A stretch of DNA of 45,757 nucleotides, from positions 1 through 45,757 of the forward strand of contig CAMLHL010000013.1 in NCBI GenBank assembly GCA_946479855.1. The letters are read 5' to 3'. Shown in pieces: positions 16,484 to 27,539 of the stretch. How positions within the stretch are numbered: position 1 is the stretch's first letter; every line of letters starts with the position of its first letter. The stretch comes from an uncultured Pseudomonadota bacterium (GTDB taxonomy: Bacteria; Pseudomonadota; Gammaproteobacteria; Burkholderiales; Rhodocyclaceae). The notes beneath the pieces are model-generated. The model searched no databases. It saw nothing but the letters and a program-made list of their open reading frames with translations, and was not told the origin of the DNA. The translations under genes were made by a program, and so were the position numbers.

Positions 16484-19443
16484 AAGGCCCGGCAAGCATT
16501 CCGCTGCAAACATTCCTGACACGACTGATCTGGCTGTGCGTGCTGCCGCTGCTTTTGCTGGCCACGTGGCTGGCCTACGACAGCGTGCATTCAAGCAAGG
16601 CTCAACGCGACCAGGAGGCCGCTCATCTGGCCCATAATTTCGCGACCGCCATTGACCAGCGACTCAACGAACGCATCCGTGCGCTAAACATGCTGGCGCT
16701 TTCGCCGCTGCTCGACAACAAGTCGCGCTGGAGCGATCTCTATCAGGAAGCCCGGGGATTCCAACAAAGTTTCGGCAGCCATGTCATTCTGGCCGATATC
16801 GGCCAGCCGATGCGAATGTTGTTCAACACCCGATTGCCACTGGATAGTGACCTGCCGCTTTTACCTCGCCCTTCCGGAAATGCGGCAGCACCGCTGGCCG
16901 TCGCCACTGGCCAGCCGGCGGTAAGTGACAGCTTCGTCGGCCCGGTGGCGCAAGAATCCCTGATCGCCATTGCCGTCCCAGCTATTCGCCAGGGCAAGGT
17001 AGCCTACATCGTCCTCACCACCCTCGAGACAAAGGGGTTTCAGAAACGTCTCGACCTTCTCAAGCTGCCCGATGGCTGGTCCCTGAGCTTGCGCGATGGC
17101 CGCGGCGACATCGTCGCCCATCGCGGCCCGAGCAATCTCGCCACGCCTCCTGATGTCGCCCCATCCTATCGGATCGTCGTTCCCTTAACAGCATGCCCAT
17201 GGAACGTAGTGCTGGAAATTCCACCCGATGTCTATAACACCCCGGTAGTCAAGGCGAGCCTGACTCTCGGGCTGGGCTTGCTTGGTGCCACCCTGATTGG
17301 CGTGTTGGGAGGCATCGCCGCAAGCCGCCGACTCGGCCGGGAGGCCGCCACCCTGTTGCAGCCTTCAACCGGCGGTGCACCAATCTCGGAAATTGCGGAA
17401 ATAGGCGCAGCCCAGCGCCGATACGACACGGTAGCGAGCGGCCTGCGGGAGAGCGAGGAAAGATTCCGGCGGCTATTCGCCGAAGTTCCACTGCCAATGG
17501 GCTATGTCGGCAATGACGGATTCATCAAGGCGCAAAATAGCCGTTTCGAACAACTGTTCGGCTATACGCCCCAAGATATGCCAAGCATCAATGACTGGTG
17601 GCAACTGGCCTATCCGGATCCCGCATATCGGACGCAGGTACAGCAGAACTGGAATGCAGCGGTCGCAAAAGCCGCCGCGACTGGAAGCGATATCGAAACC
17701 AGCGAGTACCAGGTGACCTGCAAGGACGGCAAAAAACGTTTCATCCTGATTTCCGGGATAGTCATGGCAGATGGCGTTCTCGCAGTCTTTGTCGACATCA
17801 GCGAACAGCGGCAAATCGAGGATAGACTGAGGCTATGGGCGGAGTCCTTCGAGCATGCTGAGCTGGGACTGGCCATTTCGGATGCCAGGACCAACACCTT
17901 TGTCGCGGTCAATCCGGCGTTTGCCCATACCAGAGGATATGAGCGCGATGAACTGATCGGGAAGCCCATCGCAGCGATCTTTCCCGCCGAGCGGCTGGCC
18001 GAGGCCCGGAGGCAGGTCGCAGCCATCGACACAAGTAGTCATGGCGTGTTTGAAAGCGAACATGTCGGCAAGGATGGCCGGCGATTCCCCGTCTTGCTGG
18101 ACATCACCGTGTTGCGCGATAACGATGGTCGGCCTAGCAACCGCATCGTTTATGCGCTCGATCTGACTGAACGCAAGCAGGCCGAGCAGGCGCTTGTCAC
18201 CGTCCAGGCTGCCGCACTGGAACAGCAGAAACAGGCGCGCATCGCCACCCTCAATCAGATGCAGGATGCCAATGCCGCACGCGCCAAGGCCGAGGCAGCC
18301 TTGGCAGCCCTCAACGAAAGCCGGGAGCAGCTCAAGTTATTCATTGAGCATGCGCCTGCCTCACTGGCCATGTTCGACCGCGAAATGCGCTACCTGGCAG
18401 TGAGCAGGCGCTGGCGGGATGACTACGGCCTGGACGGCCGCGAACTGCTCGGCCATTCACATTACGAAATCTTTCCGGAAATCGACGACGATTGGAAATC
18501 CTTGCATCGACGCGCCCTGCATGGGGAAGTCATCCGCGCCGACGGCGATCGCTTCGAACGAGCCGACGGCAAGGTCCAATGGGTACGCTGGGAAATCCGC
18601 CCATGGCAAACGGCGGAGGGAGCCATAGGCGGCATTGTCATCTTTTCCGAGGACATTACCCGTCAAAAAGAGGCCGAAGAAGAAATCCACAAGCTCAATG
18701 CAAATCTCGAGCGTCGCGTCGTCGAACGCACGGCCGAACTCAGTTCAGCCAACCGTGAACTGGACAGTTTCGCCTATGCCGTTTCCCACGACCTGCGCGC
18801 TCCCCTGCGGGCGATGAGCGGCTTTTCCCAGGCATTGCTGGAAGATTTTGGCGACGGACTGGCTGAGGGCGCCAAAACCTATTTGAACCAGATCCGTATC
18901 GCCAGCCACCGGATGAGTGAATTGATCGACGGCATTCTCGCCCTGTCTCGCAGTACTCGTGGCGAACTTCGCCGGGATGCGATTGATATTTCCACCCTGG
19001 CCACCCAGCGCCTGTCCACACTCGCCCGGGAAGACGATTCCCGGCGCGTAAACTGGCAGGTGGAGCCCGCTCTGACGGTAACGGGCGACGCCCGGATGAT
19101 CGAAGCCGTGCTGGAAAATTTGCTCGACAATGCCTGGAAATACACGAGCAAGACCGCCGCACCGGAAATACGCGTCCATGCCGAACAGCGCAATGGCCAG
19201 AACTGGCTCTGCGTTTCCGACAACGGTGCTGGTTTTGACATGGCCCACGCCGAGCGGCTGTTCAAGCCCTTCCAGCGCCTGCACCGGCAGGATGAATTCC
19301 CCGGCATCGGCATCGGCCTGGCGACCGTGCAGCGTATTATCCATCGTCATGGCGGCGAAATTACCGCCCGCGGCGAACCTGGCCGGGGGGCGACCTTCTG
19401 CATCACGCTACCAACAGCAGCAACTTCGGAAGAAAGCGAATAG
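16480..19443 (+). CDS. Sensor histidine kinase with periplasmic sensor and multiple PAS domains
   Basis: The 987-residue protein has a first membrane helix at about residues 15-35, a Cache-like periplasmic region to about 255, and a second helix at about 258-280. PAS domains lie at about 325-445, 450-570 and 620-735, with a helical linker rich in Ala/Gln between the last two. A HisKA dimerisation domain follows, with the phospho-acceptor His at about 770 ([18 protein letters not shown]). The HATPase domain shows [12 protein letters not shown] and [18 protein letters not shown]. This phytochrome-kinase-like HisKA type usually pairs with single-domain response regulators, and one lies immediately downstream. 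Confidence 0.9.
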   Translation: MKGPASIPLQTFLTRLIWLCVLPLLLLATWLAYDSVHSSKAQRDQEAAHLAHNFATAIDQRLNERIRALNMLALSPLLDNKSRWSDLYQEARGFQQSFGSHVILADIGQPMRMLFNTRLPLDSDLPLLPRPSGNAAAPLAVATGQPAVSDSFVGPVAQESLIAIAVPAIRQGKVAYIVLTTLETKGFQKRLDLLKLPDGWSLSLRDGRGDIVAHRGPSNLATPPDVAPSYRIVVPLTACPWNVVLEIPPDVYNTPVVKASLTLGLGLLGATLIGVLGGIAASRRLGREAATLLQPSTGGAPISEIAEIGAAQRRYDTVASGLRESEERFRRLFAEVPLPMGYVGNDGFIKAQNSRFEQLFGYTPQDMPSINDWWQLAYPDPAYRTQVQQNWNAAVAKAAATGSDIETSEYQVTCKDGKKRFILISGIVMADGVLAVFVDISEQRQIEDRLRLWAESFEHAELGLAISDARTNTFVAVNPAFAHTRGYERDELIGKPIAAIFPAERLAEARRQVAAIDTSSHGVFESEHVGKDGRRFPVLLDITVLRDNDGRPSNRIVYALDLTERKQAEQALVTVQAAALEQQKQARIATLNQMQDANAARAKAEAALAALNESREQLKLFIEHAPASLAMFDREMRYLAVSRRWRDDYGLDGRELLGHSHYEIFPEIDDDWKSLHRRALHGEVIRADGDRFERADGKVQWVRWEIRPWQTAEGAIGGIVIFSEDITRQKEAEEEIHKLNANLERRVVERTAELSSANRELDSFAYAVSHDLRAPLRAMSGFSQALLEDFGDGLAEGAKTYLNQIRIASHRMSELIDGILALSRSTRGELRRDAIDISTLATQRLSTLAREDDSRRVNWQVEPALTVTGDARMIEAVLENLLDNAWKYTSKTAAPEIRVHAEQRNGQNWLCVSDNGAGFDMAHAERLFKPFQRLHRQDEFPGIGIGLATVQRIIHRHGGEITARGEPGRGATFCITLPTAATSEESE

Positions 19444-19446
19444 ATC

Positions 19447-19887
19447 ATGACTATCAAGACCATCCTTCTCGTCGAAGACAATCCCCAGGATGAAATGCTT
19501 ACCGTGCGTGCCCTGCGCCGGGCCAATGTCGCCAACCGCATCGACGTGGTACGCGACGGCCAGCAGGCACTCGACTACCTGTTCCACCAGGGGGAATTTG
19601 CCGGACCGACGAGCCTGGAGCTGCCCACCGTGGTCCTGCTCGACATCGGCCTACCTCGGCTTTCCGGGCTTGAGGTTCTCGAGTACCTGCGGGCCGACGC
19701 GCGCACCGCTCTGCTGCCGGTAGTCATCCTGACGTCCTCGGACGAGGAGCGCGACCGTCTGAGCAGCTACAAATTTGGCTGCAACAGTTTCGTCAGAAAA
19801 CCCGTGGATTTTTCGGAGTTCGCCGAAACGGTGGCCCGCTTGGGTGTTTATTGGCTGGCCACCAATGAAGTTCCCAGGGAGAAATGA
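19447..19887 (+). CDS. Single-domain response regulator (Rcp1-like)
   Basis: The 146-residue protein is a lone receiver with the acidic pair ([15 protein letters not shown]), phosphoacceptor Asp66 ([14 protein letters not shown]), a conserved Ser/Thr (ILTSSDE) and Lys118 (SFVRKPVDF). It has the inserted loop and spacing typical of receivers paired with phytochrome-like kinases. It starts three bases after the upstream kinase gene, the most likely phosphodonor. With no output domain, it should relay phosphate or bind a target protein, possibly via the HPt domain of the next gene product. Confidence 0.92.
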   Translation: MTIKTILLVEDNPQDEMLTVRALRRANVANRIDVVRDGQQALDYLFHQGEFAGPTSLELPTVVLLDIGLPRLSGLEVLEYLRADARTALLPVVILTSSDEERDRLSSYKFGCNSFVRKPVDFSEFAETVARLGVYWLATNEVPREK

Positions 19888-19888
19888 C

Positions 19889-22800
19889 GTGGCGACGGAC
19901 CGTCCGCTGAACCTTCTGGTCATCGAAGACGTCGAAGCCGACTACCTTCTGCTGGAACGCTTCCTGCGCCAGCAGGGCGTGCCGATCGGCCGCATGCAGC
20001 GGGTCGACAGCGCCCAGGGACTGGCAGCGGCCCTGCAGGGCGAGTTCGACATCGTGCTCTCCGACTACAACGTGCCGGGCATGGATTTTCGGGTTTCCCT
20101 GCGCACCATCCAGTCCACCCGTTCCGATCTGCCGGTGATCCTGGTGTCCGGCAGCATCGGGGAAGAAGCCGCCGTCGAACTGCTGCACCTCGGACTGTCG
20201 GATTTCATCCTCAAGGACCACCTGAGCCGCCTGCCCAGTACCCTCCAGCGCGTTCTCGACGAAAGCGCCGAACGCCAGGCTCGCCTTGCTGCCGAACAAG
20301 CCCTGCGCGCCAGTCAGCAGGCGGCGCTCGATGAACAGCGCCAGGGTCGGCTGGCGGCACTGAATCTGATGGAGGACGCCCAGGCTGCCCGGACTCGCGC
20401 CGAGGCCGCCCAAGCCGCGCTGGCCGCTTCCGAAGCCAAATATCGTCTGCTCGCCGAGAACGCCGCCGACTGGATTTTCTGGCTTGGCCCAGACGGCAGT
20501 TACCGATATCTATCCCCGGCCTGTGAAAACATTTCCGGATATCCGGCCGAAGCCTTTCTGGCCGACCCGAAGTTGATGATTTCGATCATCCATCCCGACG
20601 ATCGCACACTTTTTCTCGACCATCTCGATTGGCTGGCAGCACCTGACGTCGGTGAAATGGAATTCCGGATCATTCATGCTTGCGGAGAAATTCGCTGGAT
20701 CGCCCATCTGTCGCGGCCCGCCTATGATGCATCCGGCGTCTTTGTCGGACGCCAGGGATCGAATCGCGACATCACCGCCCGCAAGCAGGAAGAGCAGATA
20801 CGCCGGGAACGCGAAGCGAGCTACCGCGACATGTTCGAGGCCAATCCCCATCCGATGTGGGTTTACGATGCCCAAACCTTGGCCTTTCTCGACGTCAACG
20901 ACGCCACGTCCGCCCGCTACGGATATTCCCGCGATGAATTCCGGCGCATGACGATCAAGGATATTCGCTCCCCGGAAGAGGTGTCGTATTTGCTCGAAGA
21001 TATCGGCCAGAGCCCGACCTCGACCAAAAGCCGGGGAATCTGGCGGCATCTGTGCAAGGATGGCAGCGAAATACTGGCTGAAATAAGTTCGCACAGCATC
21101 GATTTCGCCGGCCGCCAGGCGGTGGTCGTGCTGGCCAGCGATGTCACCCAGCGCATCCGCGCCGAAGAGCAATTGCGCAAGCTGTCGCTGGCTGTCGAGC
21201 AGAGTCCCGAGTGCATTGTCATTACCGACCTGCAGGCGAACATCGAATACGTCAATGAATCTTTCCTGCGGGTCACCGGCTACACCCGCGAGGAATGCAT
21301 CGGCCAGAATTCCCGCATGCTGAAGTCAGGTTTGACCCCCAGGGAGACTTATGTGGCTCTCTGGGATGCCCTGACGCATGGCCTCCCCTGGCATGGCGAA
21401 TTCGCCAGCCGACGCAAGGATGGCAGCGAATTCGCCGAATTCGCCATCATCGCGCCGATCCGCCAGCCTGATGGCCGCGTCACGCACTATGTGGCCATCA
21501 AGGAAGACATTACCGAAAAGAAACAGAATGCCCGGGAACTTGAGGCGCACCGTTTCCACCTGGAAGAGCTTGTCGCCAGCCGCACTGCCGAGTTGAACGA
21601 AGCGCGAGTCCAAGCCGATGCGGCCAATGCGGCGAAGAGTCTTTTCCTGGCCAACATGAGCCATGAAATCTGGACACCGATGAACGCCATCATCGGTCTG
21701 ACCCATCTGCTTCGCCAGACCGATCTGTCGGCCATGCAGCAGGAACGTCTGAAAAAAATCGATACGGCGGCCTTCCATCTGCTTTCGATCATCAACGACA
21801 TCCTCGATCTTTCGAAAATCGAGGCCGGGCACATGCAACTCGAAAGAACCGATTTTTCGCTGAATGAAGTGCTGGAGCACACGCGAACGCTGATTGCCGA
21901 ATCTGCCGAGGCCAAAGGACTGGTCGTCGAAGTAGAGCCGGGCAACGTCCCGATGTGGTTACGCGGCGACCCAACCCGCCTGCGTCAGGGCTTGCTCAAT
22001 TTTGCCGGCAACGCGGTCAAATTCACCGAGCATGGAAAGATAACGCTGCGCGCCAGTCTCGAAAGCAAAGATGCGACAAGCATACTTGTCCGCTTCGAGG
22101 TTCAGGATACCGGCATAGGCATCACGGCAGACCGGATGTCGCGCCTGTTCAAGGCTTTCGAACAGGCCGACGCCTCGACCACCCGCAAGTACGGCGGCAC
22201 TGGACTGGGCCTGGCGATCACCCGCCGGCTGGCCTGGATGATGGGCGGCGATGCCGGGGCCTGCAGCAAGCCGGGCATCGGCAGCACATTCTGGTTTACG
22301 GCCCGCCTGCAGCTCGGCATGGACGCCATTGCCCCGGACACCGCATCGGCCATCGACGCGGCCGGCGAACTGGCCAGGACCCGCGCTGGTGCCCGCATAC
22401 TGCTCGCCGAGGACAACGAGATCAATCAGGAAGTCGCCACTGAAATACTGAAGGCGGTCGGCCTGAGCATCGACATCGCCAACGATGGGCGCGAGGCGGT
22501 CGACAAGGTCTCCACACAGGTTTACGACCTGGTCTTGATGGACATGCAGATGCCGCGCCTCGACGGCATTGGCGCGACCAGGGAAATTCGTGCCCTGGCG
22601 GAACGGAAGGACCTGCCGATCCTGGCAATGACCGCCAACGCCTTCGAAGAAGACAAGCAGCATTGCCTCGATGCCGGCATGAACGATTTTGTCGCCAAAC
22701 CGGTCGATCCTGACGATCTCTATCGGGTGCTGCTGAAATGGCTGCCCAAACGCAAGAGTGCGGCCCTCTTTCCCGAAGTGACGCCCGCCGAGGACAAGTC

Positions 22801-23212
22801 CGGCAACCTGCAACAGCGTCTTGCCTCGATCGCCGGTCTGGATCTGGCTCAAGGGCTGGCCATGGCGCTCAACCGCCTGCCGTTTTATACCCGGCTACTG
22901 TCGATGTTCGTCAAACGCCATCGGGAAGATCCTGAATTGCTGCGCCACCACGCCGGGCACAACGATCGGGGGAGCATCCTGCGCATGGCTCACCTCCTCA
23001 AGGGCGCCGCCGGCAATATCGGTGCCCCTGCCGTAGGCGAACTGGCCAAGGTCATCATGGCCGCCGAGTACCAGGGCCACAGCAATGTCGCCGACCTCGC
23101 CCGCTCGCTGGCCGATACACTCGAAGCTCTGCTTGATGCATTGCACGACGCGCTGGACGGAAACGAAGGCGACGATGAAAATCCTGGATCGGCCGGGTGG
23201 GCCGCCGGATAG
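19889..23212 (+). CDS. Hybrid histidine kinase REC-PAS3-HisKA-HATPase-REC-HPt
   Basis: The 1107-residue soluble protein starts with a receiver (Asp59 in [11 protein letters not shown]). A coiled-coil-like linker (about 125-182) and three PAS domains (about 184-300, 308-425, 432-548) follow. HisKA has His592, and the HATPase domain spans about 680-808. A second receiver has Asp885 ([13 protein letters not shown]), and a C-terminal HPt has His1035 ([12 protein letters not shown]). Every relay step is thus in one chain. The H-box reads SHEIWTPMN, with Trp where Arg is usual. The start is GTG 19889, supported by AGGGAG upstream and by the stop of the preceding gene. No membrane segment is seen. 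Confidence 0.92.
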   Translation: MATDRPLNLLVIEDVEADYLLLERFLRQQGVPIGRMQRVDSAQGLAAALQGEFDIVLSDYNVPGMDFRVSLRTIQSTRSDLPVILVSGSIGEEAAVELLHLGLSDFILKDHLSRLPSTLQRVLDESAERQARLAAEQALRASQQAALDEQRQGRLAALNLMEDAQAARTRAEAAQAALAASEAKYRLLAENAADWIFWLGPDGSYRYLSPACENISGYPAEAFLADPKLMISIIHPDDRTLFLDHLDWLAAPDVGEMEFRIIHACGEIRWIAHLSRPAYDASGVFVGRQGSNRDITARKQEEQIRREREASYRDMFEANPHPMWVYDAQTLAFLDVNDATSARYGYSRDEFRRMTIKDIRSPEEVSYLLEDIGQSPTSTKSRGIWRHLCKDGSEILAEISSHSIDFAGRQAVVVLASDVTQRIRAEEQLRKLSLAVEQSPECIVITDLQANIEYVNESFLRVTGYTREECIGQNSRMLKSGLTPRETYVALWDALTHGLPWHGEFASRRKDGSEFAEFAIIAPIRQPDGRVTHYVAIKEDITEKKQNARELEAHRFHLEELVASRTAELNEARVQADAANAAKSLFLANMSHEIWTPMNAIIGLTHLLRQTDLSAMQQERLKKIDTAAFHLLSIINDILDLSKIEAGHMQLERTDFSLNEVLEHTRTLIAESAEAKGLVVEVEPGNVPMWLRGDPTRLRQGLLNFAGNAVKFTEHGKITLRASLESKDATSILVRFEVQDTGIGITADRMSRLFKAFEQADASTTRKYGGTGLGLAITRRLAWMMGGDAGACSKPGIGSTFWFTARLQLGMDAIAPDTASAIDAAGELARTRAGARILLAEDNEINQEVATEILKAVGLSIDIANDGREAVDKVSTQVYDLVLMDMQMPRLDGIGATREIRALAERKDLPILAMTANAFEEDKQHCLDAGMNDFVAKPVDPDDLYRVLLKWLPKRKSAALFPEVTPAEDKSGNLQQRLASIAGLDLAQGLAMALNRLPFYTRLLSMFVKRHREDPELLRHHAGHNDRGSILRMAHLLKGAAGNIGAPAVGELAKVIMAAEYQGHSNVADLARSLADTLEALLDALHDALDGNEGDDENPGSAGWAAG

Positions 23213-23285
23213 CCCGCAAACCCCGTCAAGTCCTCGCTGACCGGGCGAGGCTATACTTCGCTCCATCGCAAACCTCCGTCCAATC

Positions 23286-24110
23286 ATGACCGAACGTATC
23301 CGCTGGCAAAATGCCCACACCTATGCCGACATCCTTTACGAAACTGCTGAAGGAATCGCCAAAATCACCATCAATCGTCCGGAACGGCGCAACGCCTTCC
23401 GCCCGGAGACGGTCAGCGAGCTGATCGACGCCTTTCACCGCGCCCACCGCGACAACGCCATCGGCGCCATCATCCTGACCGGCGCCGGCCATGAAGCCTT
23501 CTGCTCGGGCGGCGACCAGAAAGTGCGCGGCGCCGAGGGCTATATCGACGAAGGTGGCACGCCGCACCTCAACGTACTCGATTTGCAGATGCAGATCCGC
23601 CGGCTGCCCAAGCCGGTAGTGGCCATGGTCGCCGGTTACGCCATCGGCGGCGGCCATGTGCTGCATCTCGTCTGCGACCTGAGCATCGCCGCCGACAACG
23701 CCCGCTTCGGCCAGACCGGGCCGCGCGTCGGCAGCTTCGACGCCGGCCTGGGCGCCGGGCTGATGGCACGGACCATCGGCTTAAAACGCGCCAAGGAAAT
23801 CTGGCTGCTCTGCCGCCAGTACGACGCCGCTACCGCGCTCGACTGGGGGCTGGTCAATGCCGTCGTGCCGGTGGACACGCTGGAAGAGGAAACCGTGAAC
23901 TGGTGCCGCGACATGCTGCGACTGTCGCCGATGGCCCTGCGCATGATCAAGGCCGGCTTCAATGCCGACACCGACGGCCTGGCCGGCATTCAGGAACTGG
24001 CAGGCAACGCCACCGGCCTCTTCTACATGAGCGAGGAAGGCCAGGAAGGCCGCAATGCCTGGCTGGAGCGCCGCCCGCCCGACTTCGGCAAGTACCGCAA
24101 GCGGCCGTGA
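23286..24110 (+). CDS. menB: 1,4-dihydroxy-2-naphthoyl-CoA synthase
   Basis: A crotonase-fold enzyme closes the naphthoquinone ring of o-succinylbenzoyl-CoA in menaquinone synthesis. The 274 residues fit MenB. Motifs include [58 protein letters not shown] and the ending [13 protein letters not shown]. The QKVRG and GSFDAG regions separate MenB from ordinary enoyl-CoA hydratases. It overlaps menC by GTGA. The other men genes are not in the window. Confidence 0.93.
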   Translation: MTERIRWQNAHTYADILYETAEGIAKITINRPERRNAFRPETVSELIDAFHRAHRDNAIGAIILTGAGHEAFCSGGDQKVRGAEGYIDEGGTPHLNVLDLQMQIRRLPKPVVAMVAGYAIGGGHVLHLVCDLSIAADNARFGQTGPRVGSFDAGLGAGLMARTIGLKRAKEIWLLCRQYDAATALDWGLVNAVVPVDTLEEETVNWCRDMLRLSPMALRMIKAGFNADTDGLAGIQELAGNATGLFYMSEEGQEGRNAWLERRPPDFGKYRKRP

Positions 24111-25063
24111 ATATCGTTGCGGCCGACTGGCTGCCCTACGCACTGCCGTTCAGGCGCCCGTGGCAAACCAGCCAGGGCGACATCGGCGAGCGCCGGGGCC
24201 GCCTGCTCCGGCTGCAGACGGCCGATGGCCTGACCGGTTGGGGCGATTGCGCCCCACTTCCCGAATTCGGCATCAGCGAGGCCACCGCCACCGCCTTTGC
24301 CGAAGAAACCGCCCACCTCGACCTGATAGCGCAAAAAGCCGGTCAGCCCCTGCACGCCTGGCTGGGTGGCGAAGTGCCGCGCCGAAGTCTGGCGGTCAAC
24401 AGCGGTTTTTTGCCCATTCTCAAGGTCGACCGTAAGTATCTGGAAAATGCCGCAGCGGCTGGCTACCGGGTTATCAAATTGAAGGTTGGCGTGCATCCGG
24501 TCGCCGATGAAGTCGCCGCACTACACCGGCTTGCCAGTTGCATTCCAGCCGGGTTGTACTTGCGGCTCGACGCCAACCGTGCCTGGACGCCGGCCGATGC
24601 GCAAACCTTTCTCAAGGCCTGCACCGGTTTGCCGGTCGAAGGCCTGGAAGAACCGCTGGCCGAAGCAGATCCGGTTTTACTGCAAGAACTGCAGTCGACC
24701 GTGACATTTCCACTCGCCATCGACGAATCGATCCATCTGCTCGACGCCCATTTCTTTCGCCACCCGCCGGTACGCCGCCTTGTCCTCAAGCCGGCCCGCC
24801 ACGGCGGCCTGCTGGCCAGCGTCGAACTGGCCTTGCGCGCCCGTGCCTCGGGCCTCGAAGTGATCATCACCAGCAGCCTGGAAAGCGCCTGCGGCCTGCT
24901 CGCCTGTGCCCATCTCGCCGCCGCCGTGGCCCCAGAGGCCGTGCACGGCCTGGCGACAGCCGACTGGCTGGCCGCCGATACCGGCCTGGCACCGGTCATT
25001 GCCGGCGGACGCCTGCTCTTGCCGAGCAGCCCCGGCCTCGGTTTTCAACGCATCGGTACCTAG
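24107..25063 (+). CDS. menC: o-Succinylbenzoate synthase (enolase superfamily)
   Basis: This enzyme dehydrates SHCHC to o-succinylbenzoate in menaquinone synthesis. The 318-residue protein has the enolase-superfamily N-terminal cap and barrel. The catalytic Lys pair is in VIKLKVG, metal ligands are in [18 protein letters not shown] and AIDESIHLL, and the second catalytic Lys is in [10 protein letters not shown]. The GTG start overlaps the menB stop, which supports a linked function. Related family members act as dipeptide epimerases or N-acylamino-acid racemases, but the menB coupling favours MenC. Confidence 0.88.
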   Translation: MNIVAADWLPYALPFRRPWQTSQGDIGERRGRLLRLQTADGLTGWGDCAPLPEFGISEATATAFAEETAHLDLIAQKAGQPLHAWLGGEVPRRSLAVNSGFLPILKVDRKYLENAAAAGYRVIKLKVGVHPVADEVAALHRLASCIPAGLYLRLDANRAWTPADAQTFLKACTGLPVEGLEEPLAEADPVLLQELQSTVTFPLAIDESIHLLDAHFFRHPPVRRLVLKPARHGGLLASVELALRARASGLEVIITSSLESACGLLACAHLAAAVAPEAVHGLATADWLAADTGLAPVIAGGRLLLPSSPGLGFQRIGT

Positions 25064-25076
25064 GCCAGCGAATTCC

Positions 25077-25102
25077 CGGCCGGCGTCGAAACACCGGCCG
25101 GC
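25077..25102. repeat. Inverted repeat downstream of menC
   Basis: CCGGCCGG occurs twice around a 10-nt spacer. It can form an 8-bp GC hairpin between the convergent menC and GST genes. There is no T-tract, so a terminator role is doubtful. Confidence 0.4.
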
Positions 25103-25238
25103 GAGGTAGCGCCGCCTCGCCGCCTCGCCTGACCTCGACAGCCCCAGCGAGCAACCGCCGCCCTATCGCAATCACCGAGGGACGCCCGTTGCACCAAACC
25201 GGGCGTGCCCCCGCTCTTGGCCGATGGGGCTGTTCTTG

Positions 25239-25832
25239 CTAGATGCCCGGCATCGGCACGAATCCCGGCAATGCCTTGATGCGCTCGATCCATTGCCGGA
25301 TGTTGGGAAAATCCGTCAATTCGACACCGCCCTCCGGGGCCAGTGCGACATAGGGGAATACCGCGCAATCGGCAATGGTCGGGCGTTCAAGCGCCAGCCA
25401 GCGATGCCCCGCCAGATGCGACTCGATCAAGGGCAGGATACGGGCAGCGCGCCGCAGCGTATCCGCCTTGTCGAGGTCATAGCCGAATTTATCAACCAGC
25501 CGGGCAGCACCGGGACCGTTCTGGATTTCGTTGGCAGCTGTCGACAGCCACTGGACCACCGTGGCCATGCCTGTTGCATCCTTGGGCAACCAGGCTTCAC
25601 TCGCATATTTGGCGGCGAGGTAAACCAGAATGGCCTGCGAATCGCGCAGCACGACCTCGCCGTCGACGAGAATCGGGATTTCCCCCCAGGGATTGAGATC
25701 GATCAATGGGGGTTTCTTGTGTTCGCCAGCCATGAAATCGACGGCAATGATGTCCAGCGGAATGCCGGCGAGTGCCGCCAACAGACGGACCTTGTAGCAG
25801 TTGCCGGACAGGGAAAGGTCATACAGTTTCAT
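25239..25832 (-). CDS. Glutathione S-transferase family protein
   Basis: The 197-residue protein has the thioredoxin-like N-terminal domain (MKLYDLSLSGNCYKVRLLAAL, NPWGEIPILVDGEVVLRDSQAILVYLA). The cis-Pro lies in EIPIL, and a Ser/Asn near SGNCYK may activate glutathione. The all-helical C-terminal domain ends FPNIRQWIERIKALPGF. The start at 25832 follows AAAGGAGAACACC. It probably shares a transcript with the upstream PNPOx-like gene (25 nt away), which faces a LysR regulator; a detoxification role is inferred. The substrate is unknown. Confidence 0.9.
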   Translation of the reverse strand: MKLYDLSLSGNCYKVRLLAALAGIPLDIIAVDFMAGEHKKPPLIDLNPWGEIPILVDGEVVLRDSQAILVYLAAKYASEAWLPKDATGMATVVQWLSTAANEIQNGPGAARLVDKFGYDLDKADTLRRAARILPLIESHLAGHRWLALERPTIADCAVFPYVALAPEGGVELTDFPNIRQWIERIKALPGFVPMPGI

Positions 25833-25857
25833 GGTGTTCTCCTTTGCTTGGGTGGAA

Positions 25858-26409
25858 TTACGCACGTCTGTGGCCCAATGCGGCCATTTCGCTTTCGGTG
25901 TAACGCGGGGTTATGTATTGCGAGCAGTTCCAGTCAAAGGCGGCAACGCCGATGCGCAAAATCCGCTCGGCGACTGGGTCGCCGGGAGCGCTGACGGCTG
26001 CCAGCAAGGCGGGATCGGCCGCCGCATCAAGCACGTCAATGCTGCCAAGAATCTTGAGTCGGCGACGATTCGGGTAATCCATCAGGATCAGCGCCGCCCG
26101 CGGGTTGCTAATCAGATTGCCGACGCTGACGAATTGCCGGTTGCCGCCGTAGTCGGCAAAGGCCAGCGTTACGCCATCGAGCACCTTGAGAAAACCTGTC
26201 GCGCCGCCCCGGTGCTGGACATGCGGCCAGCCGGTTTCGCTGATCGTGGCTAAGTAAAAACTGTTCCGGGCGGCAATAAACTGGCGCTCCCGCGGCCCCA
26301 GCTCGGGGTTGATGTTACCGCCCCCAAGCGGGGCCTCGCAGCCGTTATAACGCCGCTGCATGGCGCGCACGCCGGGCGTATAGGCTATCCTGGAAAAATG
26401 TCCCGACAT
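25858..26409 (-). CDS. Pyridoxamine 5'-phosphate oxidase-like flavin protein
   Basis: The 183-residue protein belongs to the PNPOx-like split-barrel family. It shows RERQFIAARNSFYLATISETGWPHVQHRGG, FADYGGNRQFVSVGNLISNPRAALILMDYP and a C-terminal WNCSQYITPRYTE. The last motif marks the branch seen in uncharacterised FMN-binding oxidoreductases rather than PdxH itself. It diverges from a LysR-type regulator across a short gap holding a palindromic site, and is followed by the GST gene. A reductase or oxidase role in stress defence is plausible but unproven. Confidence 0.85.
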   Translation of the reverse strand: MSGHFSRIAYTPGVRAMQRRYNGCEAPLGGGNINPELGPRERQFIAARNSFYLATISETGWPHVQHRGGATGFLKVLDGVTLAFADYGGNRQFVSVGNLISNPRAALILMDYPNRRRLKILGSIDVLDAAADPALLAAVSAPGDPVAERILRIGVAAFDWNCSQYITPRYTESEMAALGHRRA

Positions 26410-26481
26410 GGCAATCCTGCTCCCGACTTCATATCACAATGCCATAGTGATAGATTCCAGCAAGGCAATAAATAGACTTGA

Positions 26482-26500
26482 TCGCATTTTATTGATGCGA
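26482..26500. promoter_or_regulatory. Candidate LysR operator
   Basis: TCGCAT-TTTATTG-ATGCGA is a perfect 6-bp inverted repeat with a 7-nt spacer. It sits in the divergent gap between the PNPOx-like gene and the LysR gene, 21 nt before the LysR start codon. Size and position fit a LysR-type recognition site, possibly for autoregulation and control of the PNPOx-GST pair. Confidence 0.55.
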
Positions 26501-26521
26501 ATATCGGTTTAATATCAATCC

Positions 26522-27421
26522 ATGGACAAATTCAAGGCCATGGCGACCTTCGTGCGCATCGTCGAAGCCGGCAGCCTGACTGGCGCCGCGGAGCGGCTGG
26601 GCATTTCGCTGACCTCGGTGGTGCGTACCCTGGCGGCCCTCGAACAGGAACTCGGCGTGCGCCTGCTCAACCGCACGACGCGCCGTATCGCCCCGACCGA
26701 CGAAGGCCGCGAATATTTTGCACGCTGTCGCCATCTGCTGACTGAACTGGACGAAGCGGAGAGCGCCCTGACCGACCGTCGCCTGACGCCATCCGGCCGA
26801 CTGGTCATTACCGCCCCGGTGATGTTCGGACGCCGGCACGTCGCGCCGGTCGTCACCGACTTTCTCGCCGCCTACCCGGAAATGCGGGCCGAACTGCGGC
26901 TCCTTGACCGGGTCATCGACCTGCTCGAAGAAGGCATCGACCTCGCCATCCGCATTGCTCCACTCCCCGACTCATCGCTAGTCGCCGTGCCGCTTGGCGC
27001 CACCGCCCGGGTTATCTGCGCCAGTCCGGAATATCTGGCCCGCCACGGCATGCCGCAACACCCCCGCGATCTGGCTGGCCACCGTGTCATCCGTTTCACC
27101 GGCCTCAACGACAGCGCCGAATGGTCGTTTGCCCGGGGCGGCGAAACACAGCGCGTGACCGTTTCCAATGTTTTTGCCGCCAACCAGGTCGACGTGGCAC
27201 TTGATGCCTGCCGCAAAGGCCTCGGCTGCGGCCGTTTTCTCGGCTATCAGGTGCGCGACCTGGAAGCCAGCGGCCAACTGGTGCGCCTGCTGTCCGAATG
27301 GGAGCCGCCGGCCATCGAGGTCAGTCTCGTCTATCCGCACAGCCGGCTGCTTTCATCGCGTATCCGTGCCTTTGTCGATTGGGCAGTGCCGCGGCTAAGA
27401 GAAGGTCTGCCCGTCGCCTGA
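26522..27421 (+). CDS. LysR-family transcriptional regulator
   Basis: The 299-residue protein has the N-terminal winged HTH (MDKFKAMATFVRIVEAGSLTGAAERLGIS, then LEQELGVRLLNRTTRRIAPTDEG). The C-terminal effector-binding domain starts at about residue 90 (GRLVITAPVMFGRRHVAPVV). The pattern fits the large CrgA/DsdC-like group of betaproteobacterial LysR regulators. It is transcribed away from the PNPOx-GST pair, the standard LysR arrangement, so those genes are its likely targets. The effector is unknown. Confidence 0.94.
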   Translation: MDKFKAMATFVRIVEAGSLTGAAERLGISLTSVVRTLAALEQELGVRLLNRTTRRIAPTDEGREYFARCRHLLTELDEAESALTDRRLTPSGRLVITAPVMFGRRHVAPVVTDFLAAYPEMRAELRLLDRVIDLLEEGIDLAIRIAPLPDSSLVAVPLGATARVICASPEYLARHGMPQHPRDLAGHRVIRFTGLNDSAEWSFARGGETQRVTVSNVFAANQVDVALDACRKGLGCGRFLGYQVRDLEASGQLVRLLSEWEPPAIEVSLVYPHSRLLSSRIRAFVDWAVPRLREGLPVA

Positions 27422-27539
27422 TGCAAGCAAACCCAGCCAGTCTCAACCGGCCAGCCCGGTGCTGACCGGCGTCTGCCGATCCGTATCACCAGCGGGGAAA
27501 TCGTACCGCCCCCCGGCCTGCACCGGCGCCGGCAAAAAA

